Below are positions 1 through 7,197 of a DNA stretch of 64,000 nucleotides, piece after piece. Positions within the stretch are counted from its first letter, which is position 1. Every line of letters begins with the position of its first letter. The translations under genes were made by a program, and so were the position numbers. The notes beneath the pieces are model-generated. The model made no database searches. It worked only from the letters and a program-made list of their open reading frames with translations, and had not been told where the DNA came from. Source of the DNA: Bacillota bacterium (GTDB lineage: Bacteria; Bacillota; Clostridia; Oscillospirales; Acutalibacteraceae). Where the stretch lies: the NCBI GenBank assembly GCA_023418995.1, contig JAEZYP010000020.1, forward strand, positions 1 through 64,000. Reading direction: 5' to 3'.

Positions 1-42
1 ATACTTGGCTGGCAACGGCCCGGAACAATAGGTAGCGCCAAC
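1..42 (+). rRNA. rrf: 5S ribosomal RNA, 3' end only
   Basis: The first ~42 bases read like the 3' third of a clostridial 5S rRNA: a short stem GGCTG-GCAA-CGGCC, then the conserved GGAACAATAGGTAGCGCCA stretch that ends the molecule (usual form GGGAGAGTAGGTCGCCGCCA). A tRNA follows 8 bases later, as is common at the end of rRNA operons. The rest of the gene lies outside the window. The assignment is by pattern recognition only. Confidence 0.75.
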
Positions 43-50
43 ATAAATAT

Positions 51-126
51 TCCTCAATAGCTCAGCCGGTAGAGCATGCGGCTGTTAACCGCAGGGTCGT
101 TGGTTCGAGTCCAACTTGGGGAGCCA
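51..126 (+). tRNA. tRNA-Asn (anticodon GTT)
   Basis: A full cloverleaf can be folded. Acceptor TCCTCAA (51-57) pairs with TTGGGGA (116-122), followed by discriminator G and an encoded CCA (124-126). The D stem is GCTC/GAGC, the anticodon stem TGCGG/CCGCA has loop CTGTTAA (anticodon GTT), and the T stem GTTGG/CCAAC has loop TTCGAGT. It sits directly behind the 5S rRNA end, so it is probably co-transcribed with the rRNA operon. Confidence 0.97.
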
Positions 127-130
127 AATG

Positions 131-165
131 AAAAACCGCTGGTCAAACGACCGGCGGTTTTTTTG
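131..165 (+). terminator. Rho-independent terminator after tRNA-Asn
   Basis: The stem AAACCGCTGGTC/GACCGGCGGTTT (one G-T pair) has a short AAAC loop and a run of seven T. It ends the rRNA/tRNA transcript. From here to about 390 I see no convincing gene. Confidence 0.85.
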
Positions 166-393
166 CTGTCTGTATGACTTAGTAAGCGGGGTAAGGATGT
201 ATTGATCAAAGAGCCTATTGGTAAATGAGTACAGAGCATATCGGTCACCTCCCCAATGGTAATGTTGACAGTTTCCATTTGAAAGGATTTTCATTGAAGA
301 TGCTCGGTTTTTTACTTTTTCTTTTAGCTCTATTCGTATTACCTTAACATTTATTATATAGTTGTAAAAAATAGAAAACAGCAATTGCAAAAT

Positions 394-422
394 TTGATTT
401 TTTTTGAACCTGGCGTTATAAT
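394..422 (+). promoter_or_regulatory. Sigma-A-type promoter for mtnN
   Basis: TTGATT (394-399), a 17-base spacer and TATAAT (417-422) lie 33 bases before the mtnN ATG. The flanking DNA is AT-rich. Confidence 0.65.
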
Positions 423-455
423 TGAATCACAATAAACTATTTTGAGGTGCAATTA

Positions 456-1145
456 ATGATAGGTATTATCGGTGCTATGCGCGTTGAGGTTGAGGAACTG
501 ATCGGGATAATGACGAAAGAGAGAGAGGAAACTGTCAGCGGTGTTACCTATCATATTGGGAAAATATGCGGCAGGGAGTGCGTTGTGGCACAATGCGGAG
601 TCGGTAAGGTTGCGGCTGCTATATGCGCGCAAACCATGATTCTCAAATATCAGCCGCACACATTGATCAATGTCGGTGTTGCCGGCGGTATCGGCGATAA
701 CATCCACATTGGTGATGTAGTTATCTCGAGCGGTCTGGTTCAGCACGATATGGATACAACCGCGGTTGGCGATGTAAAAGGTTTGATCAGCGGTTTGAAC
801 CTTGTAGAAATCCCGGCCAGTAATATTCTGGTTGATCTGATCAGTGAAACGGCAGCAAAAGTGTACGGGAAAGGCGTCCATACCGGCATCATCGCAACCG
901 GCGACCAGTTCGTCAGCGAAGCCGCAAAGCTCAATCAGATTGCGGATGAATTTGGCGCAAGCGCCTGCGAAATGGAAGGCGCAAGCATTGCGCAGGTCTG
1001 TTATACCAATCAAGTTGATTTTGTTGTGATTCGTGCAATCTCTGATAATGCGAACGAGGATGCGAGCGTGGATTTCCTTACCTTCGCGGTATCCTCCGCC
1101 CATAAACTCACAGAACTGATTTCTGAATTATTGCCGAAATTATAA
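456..1145 (+). CDS. mtnN: 5'-methylthioadenosine/S-adenosylhomocysteine nucleosidase
   Basis: Cytosolic hydrolase that cleaves MTA and SAH to adenine plus the thioribose moiety, recycling methionine and clearing SAH. At 229 aa it has the usual family length. Catalytic residues known from the family are visible: Glu11 in the GAMRVEVEEL segment, Glu174 in ACEMEGAS and Asp197 in RAISDNAN. The GVAGGI glycine motif is at about residue 74. I chose ATG 456 because GAGGTG at 444-449 is a well-spaced ribosome site; the in-frame GTG at 447 lies inside that site. A promoter lies directly upstream. The cyclase-fold gene follows after 16 bases, so the two are probably co-transcribed. Confidence 0.95.
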   Translation: MIGIIGAMRVEVEELIGIMTKEREETVSGVTYHIGKICGRECVVAQCGVGKVAAAICAQTMILKYQPHTLINVGVAGGIGDNIHIGDVVISSGLVQHDMDTTAVGDVKGLISGLNLVEIPASNILVDLISETAAKVYGKGVHTGIIATGDQFVSEAAKLNQIADEFGASACEMEGASIAQVCYTNQVDFVVIRAISDNANEDASVDFLTFAVSSAHKLTELISELLPKL

Positions 1146-1161
1146 GCAGGAAGGTGTTATC

Positions 1162-1743
1162 TTGGAAATCATCGATGTTTCAAGAGAGCTTTTTACTTCG
1201 CAGGTTTATCTAGGAGATCCCGAGCCGTACCGTGACCCGATTCGACGAATGAGCATGGGGGATTCCTGCAATCTCTCAGGATTCTACGCATGCTGCCACA
1301 CGGCTACCCATATGGATGCGCCGAGTCACTTTTTTGAGGATGGCATCACAATTGACTGTATGGAGCTTTCGAGGTGCATGGGTCGCTGTACGGTGGTGGA
1401 AGTAAAAGGAATTATTACCGGAGCGGATATCGATGAAATCCTTGCGCAATGTGAGGATAGGATTATATTGAAAGGAAACGGCGAGGCGTTCCTCTCTGAA
1501 AGCGCAGCATTTGTTCTTGCAGATGCCGGAATAAAGCTCGTGGGAACCGACGCTGCCAGTATTGAATTGGGCGAAGAAGAGGATTATCCAGCTCATCGTT
1601 TGCTTTTAGGTGAAGGAATCCCGATTTTGGAGGGACTGAACCTAATAAAAGTGCCGCCAGGCTGCTACCGCCTGATTGCGTTCCCCCTACTTCTGGGCGG
1701 AGCCGAGGCTGCCCCTGTTCGGGCGGTACTGCTCAAAGATTGA
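1162..1743 (+). CDS. Cyclase family protein (kynurenine formamidase-like metal hydrolase)
   Basis: 193-aa protein of the PF04199 cyclase/kynurenine formamidase-like fold. The metal-binding signature is seen as H46-TAT-H50-M-D52-APS-H56, close to the family HxGTHxDxPxH, with Ala replacing the usual Gly. Members hydrolyse amides or lactones such as N-formylkynurenine; the substrate here cannot be told. It starts with TTG at 1162 behind AGGAAGGTG and follows mtnN after 16 bases, so it is read as the second gene of that operon. A stem-loop ends the unit. A role in tryptophan breakdown would fit other genes in the window but is speculation. Confidence 0.8.
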   Translation: MEIIDVSRELFTSQVYLGDPEPYRDPIRRMSMGDSCNLSGFYACCHTATHMDAPSHFFEDGITIDCMELSRCMGRCTVVEVKGIITGADIDEILAQCEDRIILKGNGEAFLSESAAFVLADAGIKLVGTDAASIELGEEEDYPAHRLLLGEGIPILEGLNLIKVPPGCYRLIAFPLLLGGAEAAPVRAVLLKD

Positions 1744-1750
1744 ATTTATA

Positions 1751-1792
1751 AAAATACGGCAGCCGGAAGAAAAATCCGACTGCCGTATTTGA
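1751..1792. terminator. Bidirectional terminator between convergent cyclase gene and lexA
   Basis: Stem ATACGGCAG(C)CGGA / TCCG(A)CTGCCGTAT, with A and T runs on both sides. It lies between the ends of two convergent genes and can serve both strands. Confidence 0.8.
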
Positions 1793-1796
1793 GCTG

Positions 1797-2381
1797 TTAC
1801 CTGTAATAGCGGAAAACCGCGACTACCTTGCCGAGAATCAGTACATCCTTCGCGTAGATCGGTTGATAATCCGCGTTTTCCGGCTGTAAGCGAACCCGGT
1901 CTTTTTCACGGTAGAGACGCTTAACAGTTGCCTCGTCTTCGATCAGGGCAACAACGATTTCACCGTCGCGTGCGGTTGGAGTTTTTTGCGCTACAACAAT
2001 ATCACCGCTCAGAATTCCCGCGTCCTTCATACTTTCACCGCGGACATTCAGGGCAAAGTATTCGCCGGCATTCTGGTGCGGCGGGCAGAACGGAACGTAG
2101 CCCTCAACCTCCTCCACCGCAAGAATCGGCTGACCTGCGGCCACGCGCCCCACGATAGGCACCTGAATAAAGCTCTGTTCCCCCGCAAGATGAATTGCAC
2201 GGTTCAAACCCACGTCCCGACTGATATAGCCGCTGCGCTCCAACGTTTTAAGGTGAGCGTGTACACTGGATGTGGATTTTAAGCCGGTCGCGGCACAAAT
2301 TTCGCGAACAGTCGGCGGAAGCCCGGTCTGGGCTCTGCTTTTGAGGTAATCATAAACCTTTTGCTGGCTTTCCGTTAACAT
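1797..2381 (-). CDS. lexA: SOS response repressor LexA
   Basis: 194-aa transcriptional repressor of DNA-damage genes that self-cleaves when RecA filaments form. The N-terminal winged helix (about 1-65) contains LPPTVREICAATGLKSTSSV, the DNA-recognition region. The C-terminal peptidase S24 domain has the cleavage site A82-G83 (RVAAGQP), catalytic Ser117 (RGESMKD) and Lys154 (ATVKRL). All key residues are present, so it should be cleavable. The start is ATG behind GGGAGGACC. A LexA-box palindrome overlaps its own -35 element, indicating autoregulation. It is monocistronic and convergent with the cyclase gene. Confidence 0.97.
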   Translation of the reverse strand: MLTESQQKVYDYLKSRAQTGLPPTVREICAATGLKSTSSVHAHLKTLERSGYISRDVGLNRAIHLAGEQSFIQVPIVGRVAAGQPILAVEEVEGYVPFCPPHQNAGEYFALNVRGESMKDAGILSGDIVVAQKTPTARDGEIVVALIEDEATVKRLYREKDRVRLQPENADYQPIYAKDVLILGKVVAVFRYYR

Positions 2382-2415
2382 AAAAGGTCCTCCCGGTTGT
2401 TTGATTCTTGAAGAT

Positions 2416-2455
2416 ATTATATCATATCTTTTTTAAAAAGACAAACAAATGTTTG
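2416..2455 (-). promoter_or_regulatory. lexA promoter with overlapping LexA box
   Basis: On the minus strand, TTGTCT (2439-2444), a 17-base spacer and TATAAT (2416-2421) form a promoter. The palindrome CAAAC-AAAT-GTTTG (2442-2455), with five-base arms, overlaps the -35 and resembles the Firmicutes LexA box CGAACnnnnGTTCG with G-to-A/C-to-T changes at the outer positions. An inverted repeat AAGATAT/ATATCTT (2411-2430) surrounds the -10. Confidence 0.75.
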
Positions 2456-2530
2456 AATTATTCGTAAAAATTCATAAGAAATTCATAGCTGTGTAACATC
2501 TGAAAGTTGGGAAATGGGTATAATAAATTT

Positions 2531-2645
2531 GTAATCAAGAAGATGGAGCCGCACCATCACTTGATACATGTTCTACCCTCCTCAATATACCCCTCAAGCT
2601 AACGAAAAAGAGCCCGATCAAGTTGGATCGGGCTCCTTTTTCTTT
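2531..2645 (+). ncRNA. Candidate small regulatory RNA (~115 nt)
   Basis: A TATAAT element at 2519-2524 has no open reading frame with a ribosome site behind it. The predicted transcript starts with a stem ATCAAG-AA-GATGG...CCATC-A-CTTGAT (2534-2565). A C- and U-rich unpaired stretch follows, with CCCTCCTC and CCCC. It ends in a strong terminator, GAGCCCGATC/GATCGGGCTC plus T run (2605-2645). CCCTCC is complementary to Shine-Dalgarno sequences, as in known sRNAs with C-rich seed motifs. The -35 is weak. No homology to a named RNA family was recognised. Confidence 0.5.
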
Positions 2646-2657
2646 CTAAAAATTTAT

Positions 2658-2686
2658 TTGCACTCCGAATATTACTGTAATATTAT
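2658..2686 (+). promoter_or_regulatory. Promoter with AT palindrome upstream of the M23 peptidase gene
   Basis: TTGCAC (2658-2663), a 17-base spacer and TATTAT (2681-2686) form a promoter. A perfect palindrome AATATTA-CTG-TAATATT (2668-2684) fills most of the spacer and the -10, so a dimeric repressor could bind there. Confidence 0.45.
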
Positions 2687-2714
2687 GGTCAAAATATATT
2701 TGGAGGTGGCACGA

Positions 2715-3443
2715 ATGAATAATTTACATCTGCTAAATAACGGACCGAAAAAAAATAATTCCAAAGGATTTTATATTGCGCTTGGTGTGTGCTTAATTGC
2801 AATCGGTGTTGCGGCGTGGACTACCTATGACAGCGTAGTGAATTACAACGCGCCCGAGGAAAAAACAGCCAGCAGCGCAGTAGCAAAGCCGACGAACGAA
2901 GCAGTAAGCGGCATCATAGTATATAACAGCAAACCGGAATCTGCCGCCGTTTTATCTTCAGAACCGGCGCCGTCCAGCACGGTAGCTTCCACGGCTCCAA
3001 AACAAACGGCCACTAAGGAGCCTGCAAAAAAAACAGTGGCACCGGTGCTTACTTTTGCGTGTCCCGTAAGTAATACCGTTATCCAGAAATACAGCGGACA
3101 AACACCGATTTATTCAAACACATTGAAGGATTGGCGTGTGCACACCGGGGTTGATCTTAGCGCAAAGCTGGATGAAGCGGTAAAATCCGCGGCGGATGGG
3201 ACCGTGAAACAGGTGTATACGGATGAATTATCCGGTAACACAATTGTGATTACCCACGGGGATATCGAAGCGTATTACTGCGGACTGGATAAGATGAGCG
3301 CGAAAAAAGGCGATAAGGTTAAGAAGGGTCAGCAAATTGGCACGGTCGGCACAACTCCGTTTGAATGTGCGGATGCTCCTCACCTGCATCTCGCAATGAA
3401 GAAAAACGGAAAATATATTGATCCTCTATCCGTAATCAAATAA
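2715..3443 (+). CDS. Membrane-anchored M23 (LytM-type) peptidase
   Basis: 242-aa protein with a short cytoplasmic N-terminus, one membrane helix (about 19-38), a Ser/Ala/Pro/Lys-rich extracellular linker (about 45-110) and a LytM endopeptidase domain. Zinc and catalytic residues are visible: H143 and D147 in VHTGVD, H181 in ITHGD, H223 and H225 in HLHLAMKKNG. It may therefore be an active cell-wall hydrolase. The architecture resembles the sporulation protein SpoIIQ, which in clostridia keeps the metal site, but a general M23 hydrolase is equally possible. Start ATG 2715 sits behind GGAGGTGG. An upstream in-frame start at 2568 would read through a terminator and is rejected. Confidence 0.85.
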   Translation: MNNLHLLNNGPKKNNSKGFYIALGVCLIAIGVAAWTTYDSVVNYNAPEEKTASSAVAKPTNEAVSGIIVYNSKPESAAVLSSEPAPSSTVASTAPKQTATKEPAKKTVAPVLTFACPVSNTVIQKYSGQTPIYSNTLKDWRVHTGVDLSAKLDEAVKSAADGTVKQVYTDELSGNTIVITHGDIEAYYCGLDKMSAKKGDKVKKGQQIGTVGTTPFECADAPHLHLAMKKNGKYIDPLSVIK

Positions 3444-3476
3444 ACCCGCCCCCGCAAAACGCTTAGGGGCAAAATC

Positions 3477-3508
3477 AACCGCAGGGCAAATTCGTCCTGC
3501 GGTTTTTC
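3477..3508 (+). terminator. Terminator after the M23 peptidase gene
   Basis: Stem AACCGCAGG/CCTGCGGTT with a T run. The 190 bases that follow are AT-rich and hold the promoter region of the next gene (TATAAT at 3661). Confidence 0.8.
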
Positions 3509-3701
3509 GTTTTATGCTTCCCGTTTCCCTTGTATTTAATTAAATAACATGCTATACTATAAAAAACTATGCAAATAATACAAAATAGTTGGGATAAATT
3601 TTTCACACTTTGTTAATGATTTATACAATTTTTGTTACCATAATGTGGTTCTAAAACATTTATAATATAGTTGTAATCTTGATTAAAAGGGAGGTAGAGA
3701 A

Positions 3702-4145
3702 GTGAAGGGAAAATCAGCAGTCCTGGTTTGTGTAACCGGTCAGCGCGATTGTGACAGGTTGATTCGTGCCGGCAGAAAAATAGCCGATGAGCGCGGTGCC
3801 TCGTTGCAGGTTTTGTGTGTTCAGCCGGCATCCGCGGGATATGAAACAAACTGTGAGGAATTGGAATATCTGCGGCAGACAGCGAGGGATGCAAAAGCGG
3901 AAATGACGGTATATTTTAACGATGAGGCGTCGTTGGTGGCGGTTGGATTTGTAAAGCAAACAGGCGCGACCCATATTGTTACAGGAATGGCGGAAGCTCC
4001 TGCAAACGGTTTCATCGAGACGATACATAATCTCCTGCCGAAGGTACCGATTTCCATGGTGGCAAGGGATGGAATTATATACAATATTTGTCCTTCCAAT
4101 GTAGACCGAAGGCTTGCAAAACTGTATTTGCAGCAAAATGTGTAA
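3702..4145 (+). CDS. Universal-stress-protein-like protein
   Basis: 147-aa soluble protein whose N-terminus (a beta strand SAVLVCVTGQRDCDRLIRAGRKIA) and later ATHIVTGMAE strand look like the UspA/KdpD-C nucleotide-binding alpha/beta fold. A clear GxxGx9GS ATP loop is absent, so nucleotide binding is uncertain. The GTG start at 3702 follows a strong GGGAGGTAGAG site. TATAAT at 3661-3666 is a likely -10. It stands alone, bounded by terminators on both sides. No specific function can be given. Confidence 0.6.
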   Translation: MKGKSAVLVCVTGQRDCDRLIRAGRKIADERGASLQVLCVQPASAGYETNCEELEYLRQTARDAKAEMTVYFNDEASLVAVGFVKQTGATHIVTGMAEAPANGFIETIHNLLPKVPISMVARDGIIYNICPSNVDRRLAKLYLQQNV

Positions 4146-4164
4146 AAAATGCGGTCGCGTTTAC

Positions 4165-4211
4165 CGAAATAATGAAGGGTCGGAATTTATTTCCGACCCT
4201 TCATTATTTCG
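4165..4211. repeat. Perfect 21-bp inverted repeat, probable terminator
   Basis: Arms CGAAATAATGAAGGGTCGGAA (4165-4185) and its exact complement (4191-4211) enclose a five-base loop. There is no clean T run, but the arms begin and end in A/T-rich blocks, so it may terminate transcription from either side. The remaining bases to 4438 hold no gene; a TGTCGAA motif at 4312-4318 matches the core of a Spo0A box. Confidence 0.7.
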
Positions 4212-4438
4212 TAAGATCTAAAATGCAATTACATAATGGCGGTTAATTGTTTTATCAGACCGCTAATCCGTAATATTTTTACAATTTTGCAAGATAAATA
4301 TTGATAAATTGTGTCGAATGTTGTAAACTAGATTAAGTAAGGGTTTCCCTTAGGGTGTTACCGCTTTGTTAGGTTATATTAATTTGCGTTTTTATACAGC
4401 GCGTGTAAGATATTACTGGCAGCATGGAGGTATTTTGA

Positions 4439-5305
4439 ATGGGCGTAAACGAGAGCACAGGCGACAAAATGAAAAAAGCGTTAAAAAGAATATGGGATGG
4501 TCCGGTTGAGGACGAAGCCGCCGAAGAAGAATCGAAGTTGCAGCCCGGGGGTCCCCATGCAGAGGATTTGCAGCACAGTACTGGAGCTGATGCCGCTCCA
4601 GCGGTGGATAAAACGGATTTTAGCAATATGATGAAGGCAAATCTTTTAAAGTTTAAGCCTGCGAACGATGAGGCAAAGAGCGAAAAAGAGAATTTGTTTG
4701 CCCCTTACAGTACGGGCAGAAAGGGTGAGTCAGCTATGACGACAGATACGGCAATAGATAACACGACCAATATTTTCTCGGCGATTACCACGAATTTTGA
4801 GGGCGGAACAACCACAATTTCTAAAGGTACATCTATTGTAGGCGAGCTCCATTCTGACAGCGACATTGAAGTTCTCGGAAGTATGAAGGGGAATATTTTT
4901 ACCAAAGGCAACGTAACTGTATGCGGAAAGGTTGTTGGAGACATTAAGGGCGCAAATATTGAAATGTCTGCCTGCAACGTTCAGGGGAATATCAGTGCCG
5001 CAGGTACGCTTTCCATCGACAATGAGTCTGTTCTTGTCGGCGATATTGTATCCGAAAACCTTTCAATTGACGGTAAATTGAAGGGCAACGCGCAGATCAG
5101 GAATATGATCACCTGTCAGAGCAACGCACTTGTTCTCGGCAATGTGACTGCTGCCGTTGCTTCTATCAGCGAGGGTGCAAAGCTTCAGGGCTCCATTCAA
5201 ATCATAAACGGGCAGATCGCGGATATTAAAATTGCGGACGATGAGGTTTCCGGTTGGGCTTCTAAAACGCCGAGTCCGATTTCCTCCATCAATAAGGATA
5301 AATAA
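4439..5305 (+). CDS. Bactofilin-family (polymer-forming) protein with N-terminal extension
   Basis: 288-aa protein. Residues from about 120 to 260 form the DUF583/bactofilin repeat domain, a right-handed beta helix with short repeated turns such as GTSIVGELHSDSDIEVLGSMKGNI. Bactofilins self-assemble into filaments that organise cell shape, wall growth or spore structures. The first ~110 residues are an acidic, Ala/Glu-rich, probably disordered tail not typical of the shortest members. The start ATG 4439 has TGGAGG 8 bases upstream. It is a single-gene unit with its own terminator. A Spo0A-like box 120 bases upstream hints at sporulation control, but this is weak. Confidence 0.85.
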   Translation: MGVNESTGDKMKKALKRIWDGPVEDEAAEEESKLQPGGPHAEDLQHSTGADAAPAVDKTDFSNMMKANLLKFKPANDEAKSEKENLFAPYSTGRKGESAMTTDTAIDNTTNIFSAITTNFEGGTTTISKGTSIVGELHSDSDIEVLGSMKGNIFTKGNVTVCGKVVGDIKGANIEMSACNVQGNISAAGTLSIDNESVLVGDIVSENLSIDGKLKGNAQIRNMITCQSNALVLGNVTAAVASISEGAKLQGSIQIINGQIADIKIADDEVSGWASKTPSPISSINKDK

Positions 5306-5324
5306 ATATCGATTTCATTTATGA

Positions 5325-5358
5325 CTCCACAATCGGTAACCGGTTGTGGAGCTTTTTG
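5325..5358 (+). terminator. Terminator after bactofilin gene
   Basis: CTCCACAA/TTGTGGAG stem with inner CGGTAACCG pairing and a T run. The following ~280 bases up to the HAD gene show no gene or clear structure. Confidence 0.85.
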
Positions 5359-5638
5359 CTGTACGCCATGGCTATGCCGGATGTTCAAAAATGTTTAGCG
5401 TTCTCAAACTTCTTTCTGCATCTCATTCCATACAGTTTTTTGAAATGAGGAAGCAGGTGAGCTTCTGAATTTGTTTGTTTTCGCGTGGGAAAGGTAGGGG
5501 GAAGAAGTCTTATAGGCATCTTGGGTGACCTTGATAGGGATTTATGAGCATCTGGTTGCGGAAGTGCGGGAAAAAGCTTGCAAAACAAGACGAAAATGAG
5601 TATGATCAATATATATGCGCAGAGGACAAGGTGATAAT

Positions 5639-6313
5639 TTGTATAAGGCCTGTATTTTCGATTTGGACGGAACCTTGGTGGATACGTTGAATTCCATCGC
5701 CTATTTTGCAAACAGCGCGCTGAAAAAATGCGGGTATAAAGAGATTGAGGTTCAGGAGTATCGTTACCTGGTAGGTAACGGAGCCGATCTGCTGATGCGC
5801 CGGATGCTGAATACGGTGTGTGGCGAAGGACAGTATACTGAGGATGAAGTGAGGAATCTTCGGGCAACCTATGACCAGTTATATGAAAGCGACCCAACCA
5901 ATCGGGTGACAAATTATGACGGAATGGCGAATACGGTAGAGTCTTTGAGAGAGAAGGGTATTAAGCTGGCGGTTTTGTCGAACAAACCCCATAATTGCAC
6001 CTCTGCCATCGTTGCGGCATTGTTTGAACCCGGAACCTTTGAAGTATGCTACGGCCAGAAACCGGATGTTGCGCGCAAGCCTTCCCCTGAGGGGGCGCTT
6101 TTGATTGCGAAGGAACTGAAGGTTGCGCCGAATGAGTGCCTCTATATCGGCGACACAAACACGGATATGAAAACCGGCGCCGCCGCGGGCATGGATACCG
6201 CCGGGGTTCTGTGGGGATTTCGTACCAGACGCGAACTGGAGGAAAATCATGCAAATTATGTATTGGAAAATCCAACGGAAATCGAAGAAATTGTTGCGGG
6301 CAGCATGAGGTGA
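5639..6313 (+). CDS. HAD family phosphatase, phosphoglycolate phosphatase-like
   Basis: 224-aa subclass IA HAD hydrolase. Motif I is D8-L-D10-GTLVDT, motif II is LSNKP at about 120, and motif III/IV is KPSPEG followed by IGDTNTDMKTG. It probably removes phosphate from a small metabolite such as 2-phosphoglycolate; the true substrate is unknown. I prefer the TTG at 5639 because AAGGTG lies 5 bases before it and the protein then starts MYKACIFDLDGT like its relatives. ATG 5615 would add eight residues. The next gene begins 3 bases after the stop, so it is co-transcribed with the membrane protein downstream. Confidence 0.85.
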   Translation: MYKACIFDLDGTLVDTLNSIAYFANSALKKCGYKEIEVQEYRYLVGNGADLLMRRMLNTVCGEGQYTEDEVRNLRATYDQLYESDPTNRVTNYDGMANTVESLREKGIKLAVLSNKPHNCTSAIVAALFEPGTFEVCYGQKPDVARKPSPEGALLIAKELKVAPNECLYIGDTNTDMKTGAAAGMDTAGVLWGFRTRRELEENHANYVLENPTEIEEIVAGSMR

Positions 6314-6316
6314 CAA

Positions 6317-7174
6317 ATGAATTGGGTTTCAAGCAAGCTTAAATCAAACCACCGGATGGGTCTTAGAATAATTAAAACCGGAATTGCCGTAACGATTTGT
6401 GTTGCGGTTACTTTTTTCTGCAAGCTGAACCAGCCGTTTTTTGCCGTGATCGCGACCGTAATGTCAATGGGAAAATCCATAGACGCGTCGTTCAAATCGG
6501 GAAAAAACAAATTTATTGGAGTGCTTCTCGGCGCCTTGGTCGGGTTCGCGTTTAATTCTATCGCTACGGCAAATGCAGGGCTCTGCGGCGTGGGTATCAT
6601 ACTGACGCTTTATCTCTGCCAGTTCTTTAAGCTGTACGGAGCGGCAACTCTTTCCTGTTTTGTTTTTGCGGGTATGATGTTTATGTATAATCTGGGTGCC
6701 AGCGAGCCGGTGTCGTTTGCTGTCAGCAGTACTGCGGACAGTATGATTGGTATAGCCATCGCGCTTGTAGTTAATTTAGTCGTTATGCCGCCGAACTATG
6801 CTGAGGAGATTAAGAAATCGTTCCAGCAGCTGCGGGCGAGGATACAGGATTCGATGGAGAACGCCGCGGAGCACAGGGAGATTGATACACGCGCCGTAGA
6901 AACCGCGATTCAGAAGATTAACGAAAATGTCAATCTTTACGTAGCTGAGGCAAAGTTTCTGCGGTGGAACGACGATGAGGTTTTTACAATATCCAATAAG
7001 CTCTCCACCTATCAGATGATTCTGGATGATTTGCGTGCGCTTCAGGTCTTGAAGCCCCAACAGGCCGAACAGGAAACGGATGGAGAGTTTGCTACGGTAT
7101 ACCGGTATCATATGGACCGTTTAAAAAGCCTGATGCAGAATGCGGAAGAAACAGATGTTTCGGCTTCGCTTTAG
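6317..7174 (+). CDS. Aromatic acid exporter (ArAE)-type membrane protein
   Basis: 285-aa membrane protein. The first ~160 residues contain about four to five hydrophobic helices, including the conserved opening LRIIKTGIAVTICV and QPFFAVIATVMSMGKSID typical of ArAE_1/DUF939 proteins. The rest is a soluble coiled-coil-like tail. Relatives are half-size members of the FUSC/aromatic acid exporter superfamily; a transport role is inferred and the substrate is not known. The ribosome site GAGGTG overlaps the stop of the HAD gene, so translation is probably coupled. Confidence 0.8.
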   Translation: MNWVSSKLKSNHRMGLRIIKTGIAVTICVAVTFFCKLNQPFFAVIATVMSMGKSIDASFKSGKNKFIGVLLGALVGFAFNSIATANAGLCGVGIILTLYLCQFFKLYGAATLSCFVFAGMMFMYNLGASEPVSFAVSSTADSMIGIAIALVVNLVVMPPNYAEEIKKSFQQLRARIQDSMENAAEHREIDTRAVETAIQKINENVNLYVAEAKFLRWNDDEVFTISNKLSTYQMILDDLRALQVLKPQQAEQETDGEFATVYRYHMDRLKSLMQNAEETDVSASL

Positions 7175-7197
7175 CAAAAGGTCGGGAGGCTTTGTGA

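Noticed and set aside
54..390. Minus-strand frames of 74 and 101 aa near the left edge
   Set aside because: They run antisense through tRNA-Asn and its terminator (the SWTRTND-type peptide is a known spurious translation of tRNA). One internal ATG has a GGGGAGG site, but the product has no family features.
2568..2714. N-terminal extension of the M23 peptidase
   Set aside because: It would be translated through a strong terminator stem, and a good ribosome site precedes ATG 2715.
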